This document shows, one piece after another, positions 45,286 through 54,874 of a stretch of 64,000 nt of DNA. Under the pieces are notes generated by a model that was not told where the DNA came from, did not search any database, and saw only the letters and a program-made list of their open reading frames with translations. Numbering within the stretch: the first letter of the stretch is position 1; every line of letters starts with the position of its first letter. Source of the stretch: Chryseobacterium sp. MYb264 (GTDB lineage: Bacteria > Bacteroidota > Bacteroidia > Flavobacteriales > Weeksellaceae); NCBI RefSeq assembly GCF_035974275.1, contig NZ_CP142422.1, forward strand, positions 1,612,001-1,676,000. The letters run 5' to 3'. Both the position numbers and the translations under genes were made by a program.

Positions 45286-46404
45286 ATGAATAACGATTTC
45301 GACATTATAATTATTGGAGGAGGCATAGCAGGGTGTATCGCTGCTATGCACCTCCATTCTTTTTACAAAATTTTAGTCATTGAAAAACCAGAAAACACAA
45401 ATGTTTTACATGGGGAAACTTTAGTCGCATCCAGTAAACGTATTTTTAGTGAATTAGGAATTGATATTGATGCAATAATGCAAGATCCATTGGTTGGCAA
45501 ACCTACCATTGGTATGCAGTCATATTGGGGAACACCTCATCCTATCATGCAAGATAGCCTACAGAATCCTGAAGGTCACGGCTGGTCTATCGATAAGAAT
45601 AATTTTGTACATAAATTACAAAAAATAACAAGCGAGCGAGGTATTAAAATCATTAGAGAAAATATTATCAGCGTTTCAGAAGAGTCTAAACACTGGGCTT
45701 TGATTACAAAAACAAAGGCAGGTTCTGAAAATAATTATCAAGCCAAATTTATCATAGATGCTTCAGGACGCAGAAGTTTGATGGCTCAAAAAATGAACAT
45801 TCAGCGTCTCAAAAAAGATCAGCTCATTGGGATTCATGCAAGTCTATACATTCCAACCAGAAAAGAACTTTCAACCATCTATGCAGTCGAAAACGGATGG
45901 TGGTATATTAGCAAACTACCTAATAATAAACACTTGATTAGTTTCTTTACAGATTCCGATTTATGTGATAAAAAGTTGACAAAAGAGGGAGAATTTTTTA
46001 AAAATTATTTTTTAGCTGAAAAAGATTTAATTAAAACTTTAGAAATTAAAGAAGAAATATTGGATTATGAATTTTTAGGTACAAAAGCATCACATTCTTC
46101 CTGTCTTAAACTGCAGGTACAATCAAATTGGATAGCAATTGGAGATGCTTGTTTAACCTTTGATCCGTTATCTTCTCAAGGAATGTTTAATGCTTTAGCA
46201 ATGGCTGCTCAATACTCTAAATTGATCATTACATCGAATGTGGTTCATACCTTATCAGAAAACATTAAAAATGCATTTATAGCAGAATACAATCGTATGG
46301 CAGAAAATATTTGGTCTCATTTTGAATATCATCATTACATCTACTACAGGATGGAAAAAAGATGGCCAAACCAATTATTTTGGAATAGACGTCACGATCT
46401 CTAA
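45286..46404 (+). CDS. LodB-like flavoprotein for quinone cofactor formation
   Basis: 372 residues. An FAD-binding GxGxxG-type start (IIIGGGIAGCIAAMHLHS), a second flavin segment near the middle (FIIDASGRRSLMAQ) and the C-terminal IGDACLTFDPLSSQGMFNAL place it in the tryptophan halogenase/geranylgeranyl reductase superfamily, to which LodB proteins belong. LodB is required for forming the cysteine tryptophylquinone of its partner LodA. The 2-nt gap to the LodA gene and the matching family make the pairing firm. Cytoplasmic, no signal peptide. Confidence 0.85.
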   Translation: MNNDFDIIIIGGGIAGCIAAMHLHSFYKILVIEKPENTNVLHGETLVASSKRIFSELGIDIDAIMQDPLVGKPTIGMQSYWGTPHPIMQDSLQNPEGHGWSIDKNNFVHKLQKITSERGIKIIRENIISVSEESKHWALITKTKAGSENNYQAKFIIDASGRRSLMAQKMNIQRLKKDQLIGIHASLYIPTRKELSTIYAVENGWWYISKLPNNKHLISFFTDSDLCDKKLTKEGEFFKNYFLAEKDLIKTLEIKEEILDYEFLGTKASHSSCLKLQVQSNWIAIGDACLTFDPLSSQGMFNALAMAAQYSKLIITSNVVHTLSENIKNAFIAEYNRMAENIWSHFEYHHYIYYRMEKRWPNQLFWNRRHDL

Positions 46405-46845
46405 TAAGCAGTACTTATAAAATTAAGGTAAAAATATACTTAAATGTACCTGATCTCATCTTGTATAAATCCTATTAATTACATAAAAATTAAATATTTT
46501 TTTTTAAAATGAGTATAAAAAATGCTGTATTATCTACTATTCTAATTATTTTAATTTTTACAACTTCTTTCAGAGCATATAGATTTTTATTCAATACTAC
46601 TACGTTAAATATTGTAACATTTTATCAGACTCTTCAAGCAAAGAACAGGTGTTATTCCAAATGAATAAAGAAGTTTGAATTAGAAAAATGAATGATTTAA
46701 AAAAATTAGCAGCTCCAAAAAGGTGGGTAACGTTTTTCGGTCAAGCAAGAAAAAACTAACCCTATTTTATTCCGACACTTAAAAATAATTGCTATTTTTA
46801 ACCAAAAATGGTCAACCTATTTTAAAATATGACACAAAAATAGAA
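46405..46845. other. Spacer with one doubtful small ORF
   Basis: Apart from the 51-codon frame listed separately, this stretch holds no gene, terminator or consensus promoter that I can support. Confidence 0.45.
46509..46664 (+). CDS. Possible small membrane protein
   Basis: A 51-residue ATG frame with a hydrophobic N-terminal helix (AVLSTILIILIFTTSF), then FRAYRFLFNTTTLN and a short polar end. It may be a small membrane peptide or the start of a decayed gene. Preceded by an A/T-rich stretch but no clear promoter. No family was recognised. Confidence 0.3.
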   Translation: MSIKNAVLSTILIILIFTTSFRAYRFLFNTTTLNIVTFYQTLQAKNRCYSK

Positions 46846-47436
46846 ATGAAAGTAAAAAAAATATTATTTAGCATATTAACCGCTCTTGTTTTAATGATAT
46901 CAATATTCCTTTATATGAATAAGGATAAATTTGTCTATGTAGGTTCAATAGATATTATTGAAGTTGATTGCAGCAAAAAACGTCAAATCTTGAGCGAAGT
47001 TTTAGAAAGTGACCAAAGGATTAGAAAATCAAATGAACTCATCAAATATGCTAAAGAAGATCATAGGAATCAAGAATTAGTGATTAGCATTATTGAAAAG
47101 TGTGGTATGCCAACATTAAAGGAGGTAGATCAAAGACAAATGTATGCAATCTGGTTGGGACTGCAACATAGTACTAAGGAAATCAGAAAAAAGTATTTTC
47201 CACAAATAGAGAAAGCAGTTAAAAATGGAGACTTATCTAAAGACCAATACGCATTGATGAAAGATAGGATGTTAATGGACGAAGGAAAACCCCAAATATA
47301 TGGTTCACAAATAAAAAATGGTAAATTGTATACATTGGAAAATCCTGAAACGGTGAACGAAAGAAGAAAAGAAATGGGAATGGAACCAATAGAGGATTAT
47401 TTAAAGTATTTCAATATTCAGTTCAATCCGAATTAA
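46846..47436 (+). CDS. DUF6624-like protein with N-terminal membrane anchor
   Basis: About 196 residues: one N-terminal hydrophobic helix (ILFSILTALVLMISIFLYM) followed by a helical domain with RQMYAIWLGLQHSTKEIRKK, GDLSKDQYALMKDRMLMDEG and KPQIYGSQI, the pattern I associate with DUF6624. The domain is uncharacterised and often found on surface proteins of Bacteroidota. The frame opens 57 nt upstream at a TTG, but the ATG gives a clean anchor. No close neighbour on this strand. Confidence 0.6.
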   Translation: MKVKKILFSILTALVLMISIFLYMNKDKFVYVGSIDIIEVDCSKKRQILSEVLESDQRIRKSNELIKYAKEDHRNQELVISIIEKCGMPTLKEVDQRQMYAIWLGLQHSTKEIRKKYFPQIEKAVKNGDLSKDQYALMKDRMLMDEGKPQIYGSQIKNGKLYTLENPETVNERRKEMGMEPIEDYLKYFNIQFNPN

Positions 47437-47506
47437 CAACACAACATATAATCACGTAGACGGCTCTGGTCATAATTAATCCTATAAACGCTCTTTATTT
47501 GTATCA

Positions 47507-48701
<1,195 letters not shown>

Positions 48702-49436
48702 ATGTCTCTTTTTACTCCGCTTATATGGCTTTTAGCCATGTTACCCATCTTTTTCATAGCTTTCTTACGATCAAAAAAAGGAAATCTGAAGTTTCTCTTG
48801 CTATTTATCGCTCTATTTTTAGCTGATACCTATATACAGATATTCAGCAAACAATGGATACCTCATTTTTTTGGATTAAAGTTCGCCTGGCCGGGGAAAC
48901 TGTTTAGTCTGGCTTTATCTTTATCATGTATCTTTTTTGTCAATCAAAAGGCCAGAACAGAAATTGGATTTACGGCTTCTTCCCATTCTAGAAATCAAAT
49001 TAAATATGGAATTTTAGTCTTTCTCGGATTCCTGATTTTCGATTTTATATTTAAACTTATCCTGTTTCCCAAAGGGGGTGAATTTGATTTGGAAACCTTT
49101 CTTTTTCAGGCTACAATGCCGGGACTGACAGAAGAATTACTATACCGTGGAATTTATCTCTGGATATTCGATAAAGTATTTTTACCCAGGTGGAATTTCA
49201 AAGGCATACAATTCGGCTGGTCATTTATTATTGTGACAGTGCTTTTCGGCATTGCCCACGGTATGGTTCTCACTCCAGAACATCAATTTAAATTCGATCT
49301 GACCACCATCGTTTATCTGACCTTAATTTCATCTTTAAGTCTGGGAATTCTGAAGAAATTCTCCGGAAATCTCATCTATCCCGTTATGGGGCACAATGTC
49401 ATCAATTTGATGAACGTCATTATCAGAATTCTTTAA
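48702..49436 (+). CDS. CPBP family intramembrane metalloprotease
   Basis: About 244 residues with several transmembrane helices. The CAAX-protease/bacteriocin-processing signature is present: motif 1 TEELLYRGI (EExxxR), motif 2 FGIAHGMVL (FxxxH) and motif 3 MGHNVINLMN (HxxxN/B type). Such proteases act within the membrane; bacterial substrates are mostly unknown, though some give self-protection against bacteriocins. A TTG 54 nt upstream also opens the frame, but the ATG fits the first helix (LFTPLIWLLAMLPIFF). The serine hydrolase gene follows 18 nt later. Confidence 0.85.
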   Translation: MSLFTPLIWLLAMLPIFFIAFLRSKKGNLKFLLLFIALFLADTYIQIFSKQWIPHFFGLKFAWPGKLFSLALSLSCIFFVNQKARTEIGFTASSHSRNQIKYGILVFLGFLIFDFIFKLILFPKGGEFDLETFLFQATMPGLTEELLYRGIYLWIFDKVFLPRWNFKGIQFGWSFIIVTVLFGIAHGMVLTPEHQFKFDLTTIVYLTLISSLSLGILKKFSGNLIYPVMGHNVINLMNVIIRIL

Positions 49437-49454
49437 TTTTTTATACCGCCCACC

Positions 49455-50783
49455 ATGAAAAAAATAATATTTTTACTGATCTCCATTTTAAGTTTTGTTG
49501 CTAATCAACTCTTTTCACAAAAAAAAATAGATGCTTATTTCGATCATTTATTCAATAATAAAAAAATGATGGGCAGTGTTGCTATTTCGTACAAAGACAG
49601 CATAATTTATTCAAAATCCATCGGTTTTGCTAATGCCGAGACTAAAAGAATGAATAATGAAAACACAAAATTCCGCGTTGGATCTATTACCAAAACATAC
49701 ACTTCCGTGCTGATTTTAAAAGCAATAGAAGAACAAAAACTCCAGCTGGAAACCAAATTATCCTCCTATTACCCTCGTATAGAAAATGCGGAAAAAATAA
49801 GTATTGAACACTTATTAAAAAATAGGTCTGGACTCTATAATTTCACAAATAAAGACGGATTAGCGGATTGGCAAAAAGACTACCATACAGAAAATGACTT
49901 TATAAATTATATTTTGAGAGAAAAAAACAGCTTTGAACCGGGAACAGAATATGAATACAGTAATACCAATTATGTTTTACTGGGCTTTATCCTTGAAAAA
50001 ATATATAATAAGAGCTTTTCTGAAATTTTACAAGAAAAAATAGCCATCCCCCTTCACCTGAAAAATACCTATTTCAGCTTTGAGACTGATGAAACTAAAA
50101 ATGAAGCCCTTTCTTACAATATTCAGGATTTCTATCTAAGAAATGAAAAGGTAAATTTCTCCAATCATCCTGCAAGCGGAGGGATTGCATCAACACCTAA
50201 AGAACTTAATCAATTTATCTCAGCCCTTTTTACCGGAAAATTAATCTCCGCTAAAAGCCTGGAAATAATGCTTCCTAAAAAAGGTGGTGATTATGGCTTA
50301 GGAATTATGAGGCTGAATTTCGACGATATTGAAGGCTACAATCACAGTGGTCGAGTAGAAAATTACATATCAGACTATTGGTATTTCCCAAAACAAAAAT
50401 TGGGCTTGGTCTGTTTAGCCAACGCTGTGAATATAGACACCAACGAGGTCATGAAAACCTTATTACATGCGGCCTATCATAAATCACCTGTACTACCGGA
50501 TTTTAATATCATTGAGGGATTTCCTGAGAGCGAATTCAGAAAAATGATGGGAACCTACACAACAGATCAGAAGGAAGATAAAATCACAATCTCGTCAGAT
50601 GGTAAAAATCTTATTTTTCAGGCCTCTCAGGCAGGTCAGGACTATGTTCCGTTTGAATACAAAGGCGAATCCACTTTTGAATACGACAATATTAAACTTG
50701 TTTTTGTCACCGGAACCCAAGAAATATATTTCGAACAGGATCAATCAAAAAAAGTTTATACAAAGAATAAGGAATCCGTTTAA
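49455..50783 (+). CDS. Serine beta-lactamase-like hydrolase
   Basis: 442 residues, exported (signal peptide ending LFSQ). The catalytic triad motifs of the class C beta-lactamase/esterase family are complete: S77-x-x-K in RVGSITKTYTS, the YSN in YEYSNTNYVL, and HSG in GYNHSGRVENY. RSGLYNF and GGIASTPKELNQF are further landmarks. The C-terminal 80 residues form a beta-rich accessory domain (GTYTTDQKEDKITISSDG). It shares the fold but not the TPR tail of the 24798 gene. The substrate is unknown, and it is co-oriented with the CPBP protease. Confidence 0.85.
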   Translation: MKKIIFLLISILSFVANQLFSQKKIDAYFDHLFNNKKMMGSVAISYKDSIIYSKSIGFANAETKRMNNENTKFRVGSITKTYTSVLILKAIEEQKLQLETKLSSYYPRIENAEKISIEHLLKNRSGLYNFTNKDGLADWQKDYHTENDFINYILREKNSFEPGTEYEYSNTNYVLLGFILEKIYNKSFSEILQEKIAIPLHLKNTYFSFETDETKNEALSYNIQDFYLRNEKVNFSNHPASGGIASTPKELNQFISALFTGKLISAKSLEIMLPKKGGDYGLGIMRLNFDDIEGYNHSGRVENYISDYWYFPKQKLGLVCLANAVNIDTNEVMKTLLHAAYHKSPVLPDFNIIEGFPESEFRKMMGTYTTDQKEDKITISSDGKNLIFQASQAGQDYVPFEYKGESTFEYDNIKLVFVTGTQEIYFEQDQSKKVYTKNKESV

Positions 50784-51009
50784 AACCTTATAGAAATTGG
50801 CAGGAAGATTTTATTTTTAATTTGATTTCCTCCTAAGCTCTTTTGAACGTATTCTTCATTTTTGATTTGCCCCCGCCAAATCTTCAGCTAAGAATTGAAA
50901 AATACAATTCTAAATCCATTCAAAATCATAAAAATTTTAATCTGATAGAATTTGAAGGTATTTTATAGATTAATATCAACGTCAGTTATTCATTCTAATC
51001 TCAAAAGCT

Positions 51010-51017
51010 TATTTTTG
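51010..51017 (+). promoter_or_regulatory. Putative -7 box next to sensor kinase start
   Basis: TATTTTTG matches the consensus and ends 2 nt before the ATG at 51020. Either the transcript is leaderless or translation starts at the next in-frame ATG at 51041. Confidence 0.35.
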
Positions 51018-51019
51018 AA

Positions 51020-52204
51020 ATGTCTTTCAACAAAAGAAAAATGCAGACCCGACTGAAGCCCGCCGAACTTATTTCCGATCAAAATATCTTACTGGATTTT
51101 GAGAGGTTTTATACCCGAAATCCGAAGATCATTTTCCACTTTTTCATGTGGTTGGTCTTTTCGGTTTTACTATTCCTTAACTATAGTCTTGAACTCCAAT
51201 TATCGGCTTTCAGCAGTACGATTTTAACCGTAAGAAGCATGGTTAACAATATGACCGTATTTTATATCTTTTTCTATCTGCTGATTCCGATGTGTTTTTC
51301 GAAAAAGAGAAAAATCAATATTGTATTCATTGCTCTTAGTATTCCGGCTTCAGTATATATATGGATGGCCGTCAACTATTTTATCTTTGTTTTGTATCAT
51401 AATCTCGGATTTAGGATTGATGCAGGCATTTATAAAGATATAATCGAAAAAAATGCCGCTCAGACATTTTTTGAAGCTTTAAAGTTTGAAACCGTGATTG
51501 GAAATTCTGTTTTAGTCATTTATTCTCTGGCTCCTTTTTTCTTTGCTAAGATTTTAATGGAGATCCTTAGGATACAAAATAAAACCACTCGGTTACAACA
51601 GCAAAAATTAGAAGTCGAAATCCAAAATATCAACATCGAAAAAGACTTTCTGAAATCACAGCTGAACCCTCATTTTCTCTTCAATACACTGAATAACCTT
51701 TATGGACTGACCGTTAAAAAAGACGACCTCGCGCCTGATGTTATTTTAAATCTTTCTGATATTATGAGCTACACACTCTATGAATCCAACTCCGAAAAAG
51801 TGGCTTTACAAAAGGAAATTGACTTCATTAAAAATTATTTTGAACTCGAAAAAATGCGGTATGCAAAAGATAAAAATATCCAGCTAACAATCGTAGGGGA
51901 AAACGAAATCCCAGGTCTTTATATTGCCCCTCTGATGGGTTTTACCTTCATAGAAAATGCATTTAAATACGGCTTAAAAAGCGCTCAAAATCAATTTATC
52001 AAACAGGAAATTAAAATTAAAAACCACACATTTTACTTTGTCCTGGAAAATGATATTGAAAAGACTGAAATGCAGAAAGAATACGGGGGAATAGGATTAG
52101 AAAATATCAAAAAAAGACTCCGGCTTCTCTACCCGAACCAGCATAGCCTGGAGATTAGAACTTTAGAAAACAGCTTCAGAATTGAATTAAAAATTAACTT
52201 GTAA
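51020..52204 (+). CDS. LytS-type sensor histidine kinase
   Basis: 394 residues. Four to five membrane helices (FHFFMWLVFSVLLFLNYSLE onward) occupy the first 190 residues. A coiled segment (RLQQQKLEVEIQNINIEKDF) leads to the His_kinase domain, with the phospho-accepting His in LKSQLNPHFLFNTLNNLYG and an ATPase part marked by FTFIENAFKYGLK and GGIGLENIKKRLRLLY. This is the PF06580 class, which pairs with LytTR regulators; the partner follows after 2 nt. The stimulus is unknown. Confidence 0.88.
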   Translation: MSFNKRKMQTRLKPAELISDQNILLDFERFYTRNPKIIFHFFMWLVFSVLLFLNYSLELQLSAFSSTILTVRSMVNNMTVFYIFFYLLIPMCFSKKRKINIVFIALSIPASVYIWMAVNYFIFVLYHNLGFRIDAGIYKDIIEKNAAQTFFEALKFETVIGNSVLVIYSLAPFFFAKILMEILRIQNKTTRLQQQKLEVEIQNINIEKDFLKSQLNPHFLFNTLNNLYGLTVKKDDLAPDVILNLSDIMSYTLYESNSEKVALQKEIDFIKNYFELEKMRYAKDKNIQLTIVGENEIPGLYIAPLMGFTFIENAFKYGLKSAQNQFIKQEIKIKNHTFYFVLENDIEKTEMQKEYGGIGLENIKKRLRLLYPNQHSLEIRTLENSFRIELKINL

Positions 52205-52206
52205 CC

Positions 52207-52914
52207 ATGGAAAAATTACGTTGCATCGTATTGGATGATGAACCAATCGGAAGAGAAATTATTGAAAATTTCGTTAAAGAAATCTCTTTCTTGGAACTTA
52301 TTGACTCATTCGGAGACCCTGTTGAAGCCCTGATGTTTTTAGAAAACCATTCGGTAGATATTATCTTCAGTGATATTCAGATGCCGAAAATCAATGGTTT
52401 AGACCTGGCTAAAACCCTGGTAAATCCCCCGGTCATTATCTTTATTACGGCGCACAGGGATTTTGCATTAGACGGTTTTGAAACCGGAGCAACCGATTAT
52501 CTCGTAAAGCCCGTTCGGTTTGACCGGTTTTTAAAAGCGGTTAATAAAGCAAAAGATTATCTCAATCTTAAACAAAATGCTACCGTTCATCAGGTAAATT
52601 CTGACCGAATTTTCATCAAATCTGAAGGAAAACTCACGAAAATTCTTTTGGACGAAATTCTTTATGCCGAAGCCCAGGGCGACTATCTGAAAATCGTTAT
52701 TCATAACGAATCCTATAAAACGCTAGCCACCCTGAAATCTATGGATGATATTTTGACACTGCCTCAATTTTTTAAGATTCAAAGGTCATTCATAGTCAAT
52801 CTGGAAGCCATCAGAAGCATTAATGGAAACAGGGTTGAATTAACCAATGGACAAAATATTTCCATAGCCCAAAATAAGAAAGACGAGCTATATCAGGCGT
52901 TGGGAATAAAATAA
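52207..52914 (+). CDS. LytTR family response regulator
   Basis: 235 residues: a receiver domain with an acidic pocket (CIVLDDEPIGREI), the phosphorylated Asp in IIFSDIQMPKINGLDL, Thr in IFITAHRDFAL and Lys in DYLVKPVRFDRF, followed by a LytTR DNA-binding domain (IFIKSEGKLTKILLDEILYA, then FKIQRSFIVNLEAI and VELTNGQNISIAQ). It is the partner of the adjacent LytS-type kinase. The regulon is not evident; the upstream protease and hydrolase genes are possible targets. Confidence 0.9.
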   Translation: MEKLRCIVLDDEPIGREIIENFVKEISFLELIDSFGDPVEALMFLENHSVDIIFSDIQMPKINGLDLAKTLVNPPVIIFITAHRDFALDGFETGATDYLVKPVRFDRFLKAVNKAKDYLNLKQNATVHQVNSDRIFIKSEGKLTKILLDEILYAEAQGDYLKIVIHNESYKTLATLKSMDDILTLPQFFKIQRSFIVNLEAIRSINGNRVELTNGQNISIAQNKKDELYQALGIK

Positions 52915-53004
52915 AAACGTGTGCCTTCATTTTTGTCATACTTAAAGAACAACCCCCATTGCTGAAACTTGTTTTTGCCTATTCCGGCAAATGATGATCG
53001 GGAT

Positions 53005-53517
53005 TTACTCTTTTTTGTTGGCTTCCCTATATTCTTCATCAGAAACTTTTTCCAGCCAGGTATTTTGATTGGTCTGAGGATTTCCAGTGGTTGCTAAATG
53101 TGAAAACCAGCTTTCCGAAGCGGCTCCATGCCAATGTTCGACATTCGGAGCTATCTCCACAATGTCACCCACTTTTAAACGACGGGCAGGCTTTCCTCTT
53201 TCCTGATATAAACCTTCTCCGCCTACAACAATCAAAAGCTGTCCCCCGGTATGACTGTGCCAATTATTCCGACAGCCTGGCTCAAATGTAACATTGGAAA
53301 GCGGAACATTCAAATCTTTATTGTTTGTAAGGGCTGCCAAATAAGACTTGCCGGTAAAATATTCTGCAAAAGCTGTATTTTCCTCACCCGTCGGAAAATC
53401 ACTTATATTAGGGATTTCTGTACTCATTTTGTTTGATTTTATTGGATTTAAATTTACTACATTCTGCGCGATTACAGTCTCGCTGAACAGTAAAAGGATC
53501 ATAATTAAATATTTCAT
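53005..53517 (-). CDS. Exported cupin domain protein
   Basis: 170 residues. A signal peptide (KYLIMILLLFSETVIAQ) precedes a single cupin barrel with the metal-binding HxH and Glu/His pattern in NNWHSHTGGQLLIVVGGEGL and PNVEHWHGA. Family relatives are often annotated as carboxymuconolactone decarboxylase-associated cupins; the reaction is unknown. It is convergent with the LytTR gene and lies just downstream of the RiPP operon on the same strand, with AT content like the rest of the genome. Confidence 0.8.
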   Translation of the reverse strand: MKYLIMILLLFSETVIAQNVVNLNPIKSNKMSTEIPNISDFPTGEENTAFAEYFTGKSYLAALTNNKDLNVPLSNVTFEPGCRNNWHSHTGGQLLIVVGGEGLYQERGKPARRLKVGDIVEIAPNVEHWHGAASESWFSHLATTGNPQTNQNTWLEKVSDEEYREANKKE

Positions 53518-53543
53518 TCGTATCTGTTTACATTTTACGAATA

Positions 53544-53705
53544 CTATTTTTCCGGATATTTGCAGATTTCACGGCTCCCCCCTAAAAATGCATTCAAAAG
53601 CCCAGCGTAGATCTCAGAATGAGGTGATGAACTGAAATAAATATCAGATAAAAAATTAAACGCGTGCTTCATTTCATAACAATATTCGGAGAAGTCACTG
53701 GTCAT
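53544..53705 (-). CDS. 53-residue protein at end of RiPP operon, precursor candidate
   Basis: A small frame whose ATG overlaps the methyltransferase stop by 11 nt, so translation is coupled. The N-terminal part reads MTSDFSEYCYEMKHAFNF, then a Ser-rich turn (FSSSPHSE), a hydrophobic helix (IYAGLLNAFLGG) and a short tail SREICKYPEK. Hydrophobic residues at -12, -7 and -4 before the Gly-Gly fit the double-glycine leader pattern. The tail has one Ser and one Cys, residues that the operon's enzymes act on. It could be a RiPP precursor, but precursors usually stand first, and no C39 peptidase is visible. It could also be a small accessory protein. Confidence 0.5.
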   Translation of the reverse strand: MTSDFSEYCYEMKHAFNFLSDIYFSSSPHSEIYAGLLNAFLGGSREICKYPEK

Positions 53706-54582
53706 CTTTTTGCAAAGAGCATATCAACATCTCTGCATCAAAAAGAATATGACCGTCAATTTTAAGACCAGCCAAAAGAGCATACATATATTCTTCCCTT
53801 TCCCGGCGTTCATCTGGGGAAAGCTTTAATAATAATGTATTGATAATAGGGTTGCATTCTTTGAAAAATGCCCATAATTCCTGCTCGTTTCCTTCCCAGT
53901 TTAAAACTGTTTTTTTTGTCTTTACAAGGATATTACTGACAGGTTTGTCTTCAAACAAATTGTTAAGGGTCTGGCTGTCAGAAAACATAAAAGGGTTCCT
54001 GCCGTCGGGATAGTTATGATTACCCATTCTGAAAGTATCTTTAACGAGCCGAAATAGTTGGTTTTCGCCGGTCCAGGTCGTTATGACCATATGTCCTCCC
54101 GGTCTCAGTACGCGTAAAAACTCATCGACGGTTCGTGATGTATTTTTAAGGTACATAAGAGAAAAAAAGCAGGTAAGCAGGTCAAAACCGCCATCAGGAT
54201 ACTCCAGTACTTCAGCAGCTCCTACTTTGAACGAGACCTGGTGTAGCTTTTCCTCCTGCGCCAGCAATCCTGCAATTTCTATTGATTCAGGAGCGATATC
54301 ACATGCTTCAAAACGACACTTTGGCCAAGCCTTTGCCAGATCGAGTACCGGAGTACCCGTTCCCGTAGCCACGTCAAGGACATATGAGGGCAAGGATATG
54401 CCATGCATGAACTCCAGCGCGGCAATACAGGCATCTTCCGTCCATCGGCTAAGATAGGCATGCCATTTAATCCACGGATCCGAAGTTTTTGCTATAATGG
54501 CTGCCCTTCGCGCCATCTGTACAAAACGGTTATCCTGATCTAATTTTTCAACTTTTTCCATCACGACTGCTACCTGTTTCAC
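53695..54582 (-). CDS. Class I SAM-dependent methyltransferase
   Basis: 295 residues with a Rossmann methyltransferase core: motif I VLDVATGTGTPVLDLA, an acidic ribose contact in FEACDIAPESIEIA, motif II/III DGGFDLLTCFFSLMYL, and the post-motif LRVLRPGGHMVIT. The C-terminal part (LWAFFKECNPIINTLLLKLS) has no clear assignment. Another ATG seven codons in (54561) is an equally good start. Placed last but one in the RiPP operon, it may methylate the modified peptide at N, O or C; the target cannot be read. Confidence 0.85.
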   Translation of the reverse strand: MKQVAVVMEKVEKLDQDNRFVQMARRAAIIAKTSDPWIKWHAYLSRWTEDACIAALEFMHGISLPSYVLDVATGTGTPVLDLAKAWPKCRFEACDIAPESIEIAGLLAQEEKLHQVSFKVGAAEVLEYPDGGFDLLTCFFSLMYLKNTSRTVDEFLRVLRPGGHMVITTWTGENQLFRLVKDTFRMGNHNYPDGRNPFMFSDSQTLNNLFEDKPVSNILVKTKKTVLNWEGNEQELWAFFKECNPIINTLLLKLSPDERREREEYMYALLAGLKIDGHILFDAEMLICSLQKDDQ

Positions 54583-54606
54583 CCCGGGTAACGGGAATTA
54601 TGTAAT

Positions 54607-54864
54607 TTATAACAAACGGTTCGGTTCCATTTTAAACCCCTGACCGACAATGGCTTCTACTTCCGGCATTACTTTATGCCAGGCTTCTTCAGATGCGCAG
54701 ACAACCAGTTGCCCCAGCATTTCTAAGTACTCAGCTTTTATGTGCATTTGCTCAAGTTGGTTTTTTAATTCGATAAGCCTTTCACTATCGGTTTTCTCTG
54801 CTTCCCGTATCAACGTTCGGGCATCTGACAAACTTATTAAGAAACTGATTTCATCCTTTTTCAT
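54607..54864 (-). CDS. Small protein of RiPP operon, unknown
   Basis: 85 residues, highly helical (DARTLIREAEKTDSERLIEL, KNQLEQMHIKAEYLEMLGQL, SEEAWHKVMPEVEAIVGQGF) ending KMEPNRLL. It has no signal peptide and no Ser/Thr/Cys-rich tail, so it is a poor precursor candidate. It could be a peptide-binding adaptor or a partner of the subtilase encoded 10 nt upstream. No family was recognised. Confidence 0.6.
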   Translation of the reverse strand: MKKDEISFLISLSDARTLIREAEKTDSERLIELKNQLEQMHIKAEYLEMLGQLVVCASEEAWHKVMPEVEAIVGQGFKMEPNRLL

Positions 54865-54874
54865 GGTCTTCTTT

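Noticed and set aside
54607..54864. The 85-residue protein as the RiPP precursor
   Set aside because: It has no Ser/Thr/Cys-rich C-terminal core and no cleavage-like motif; it looks like a helical accessory protein.
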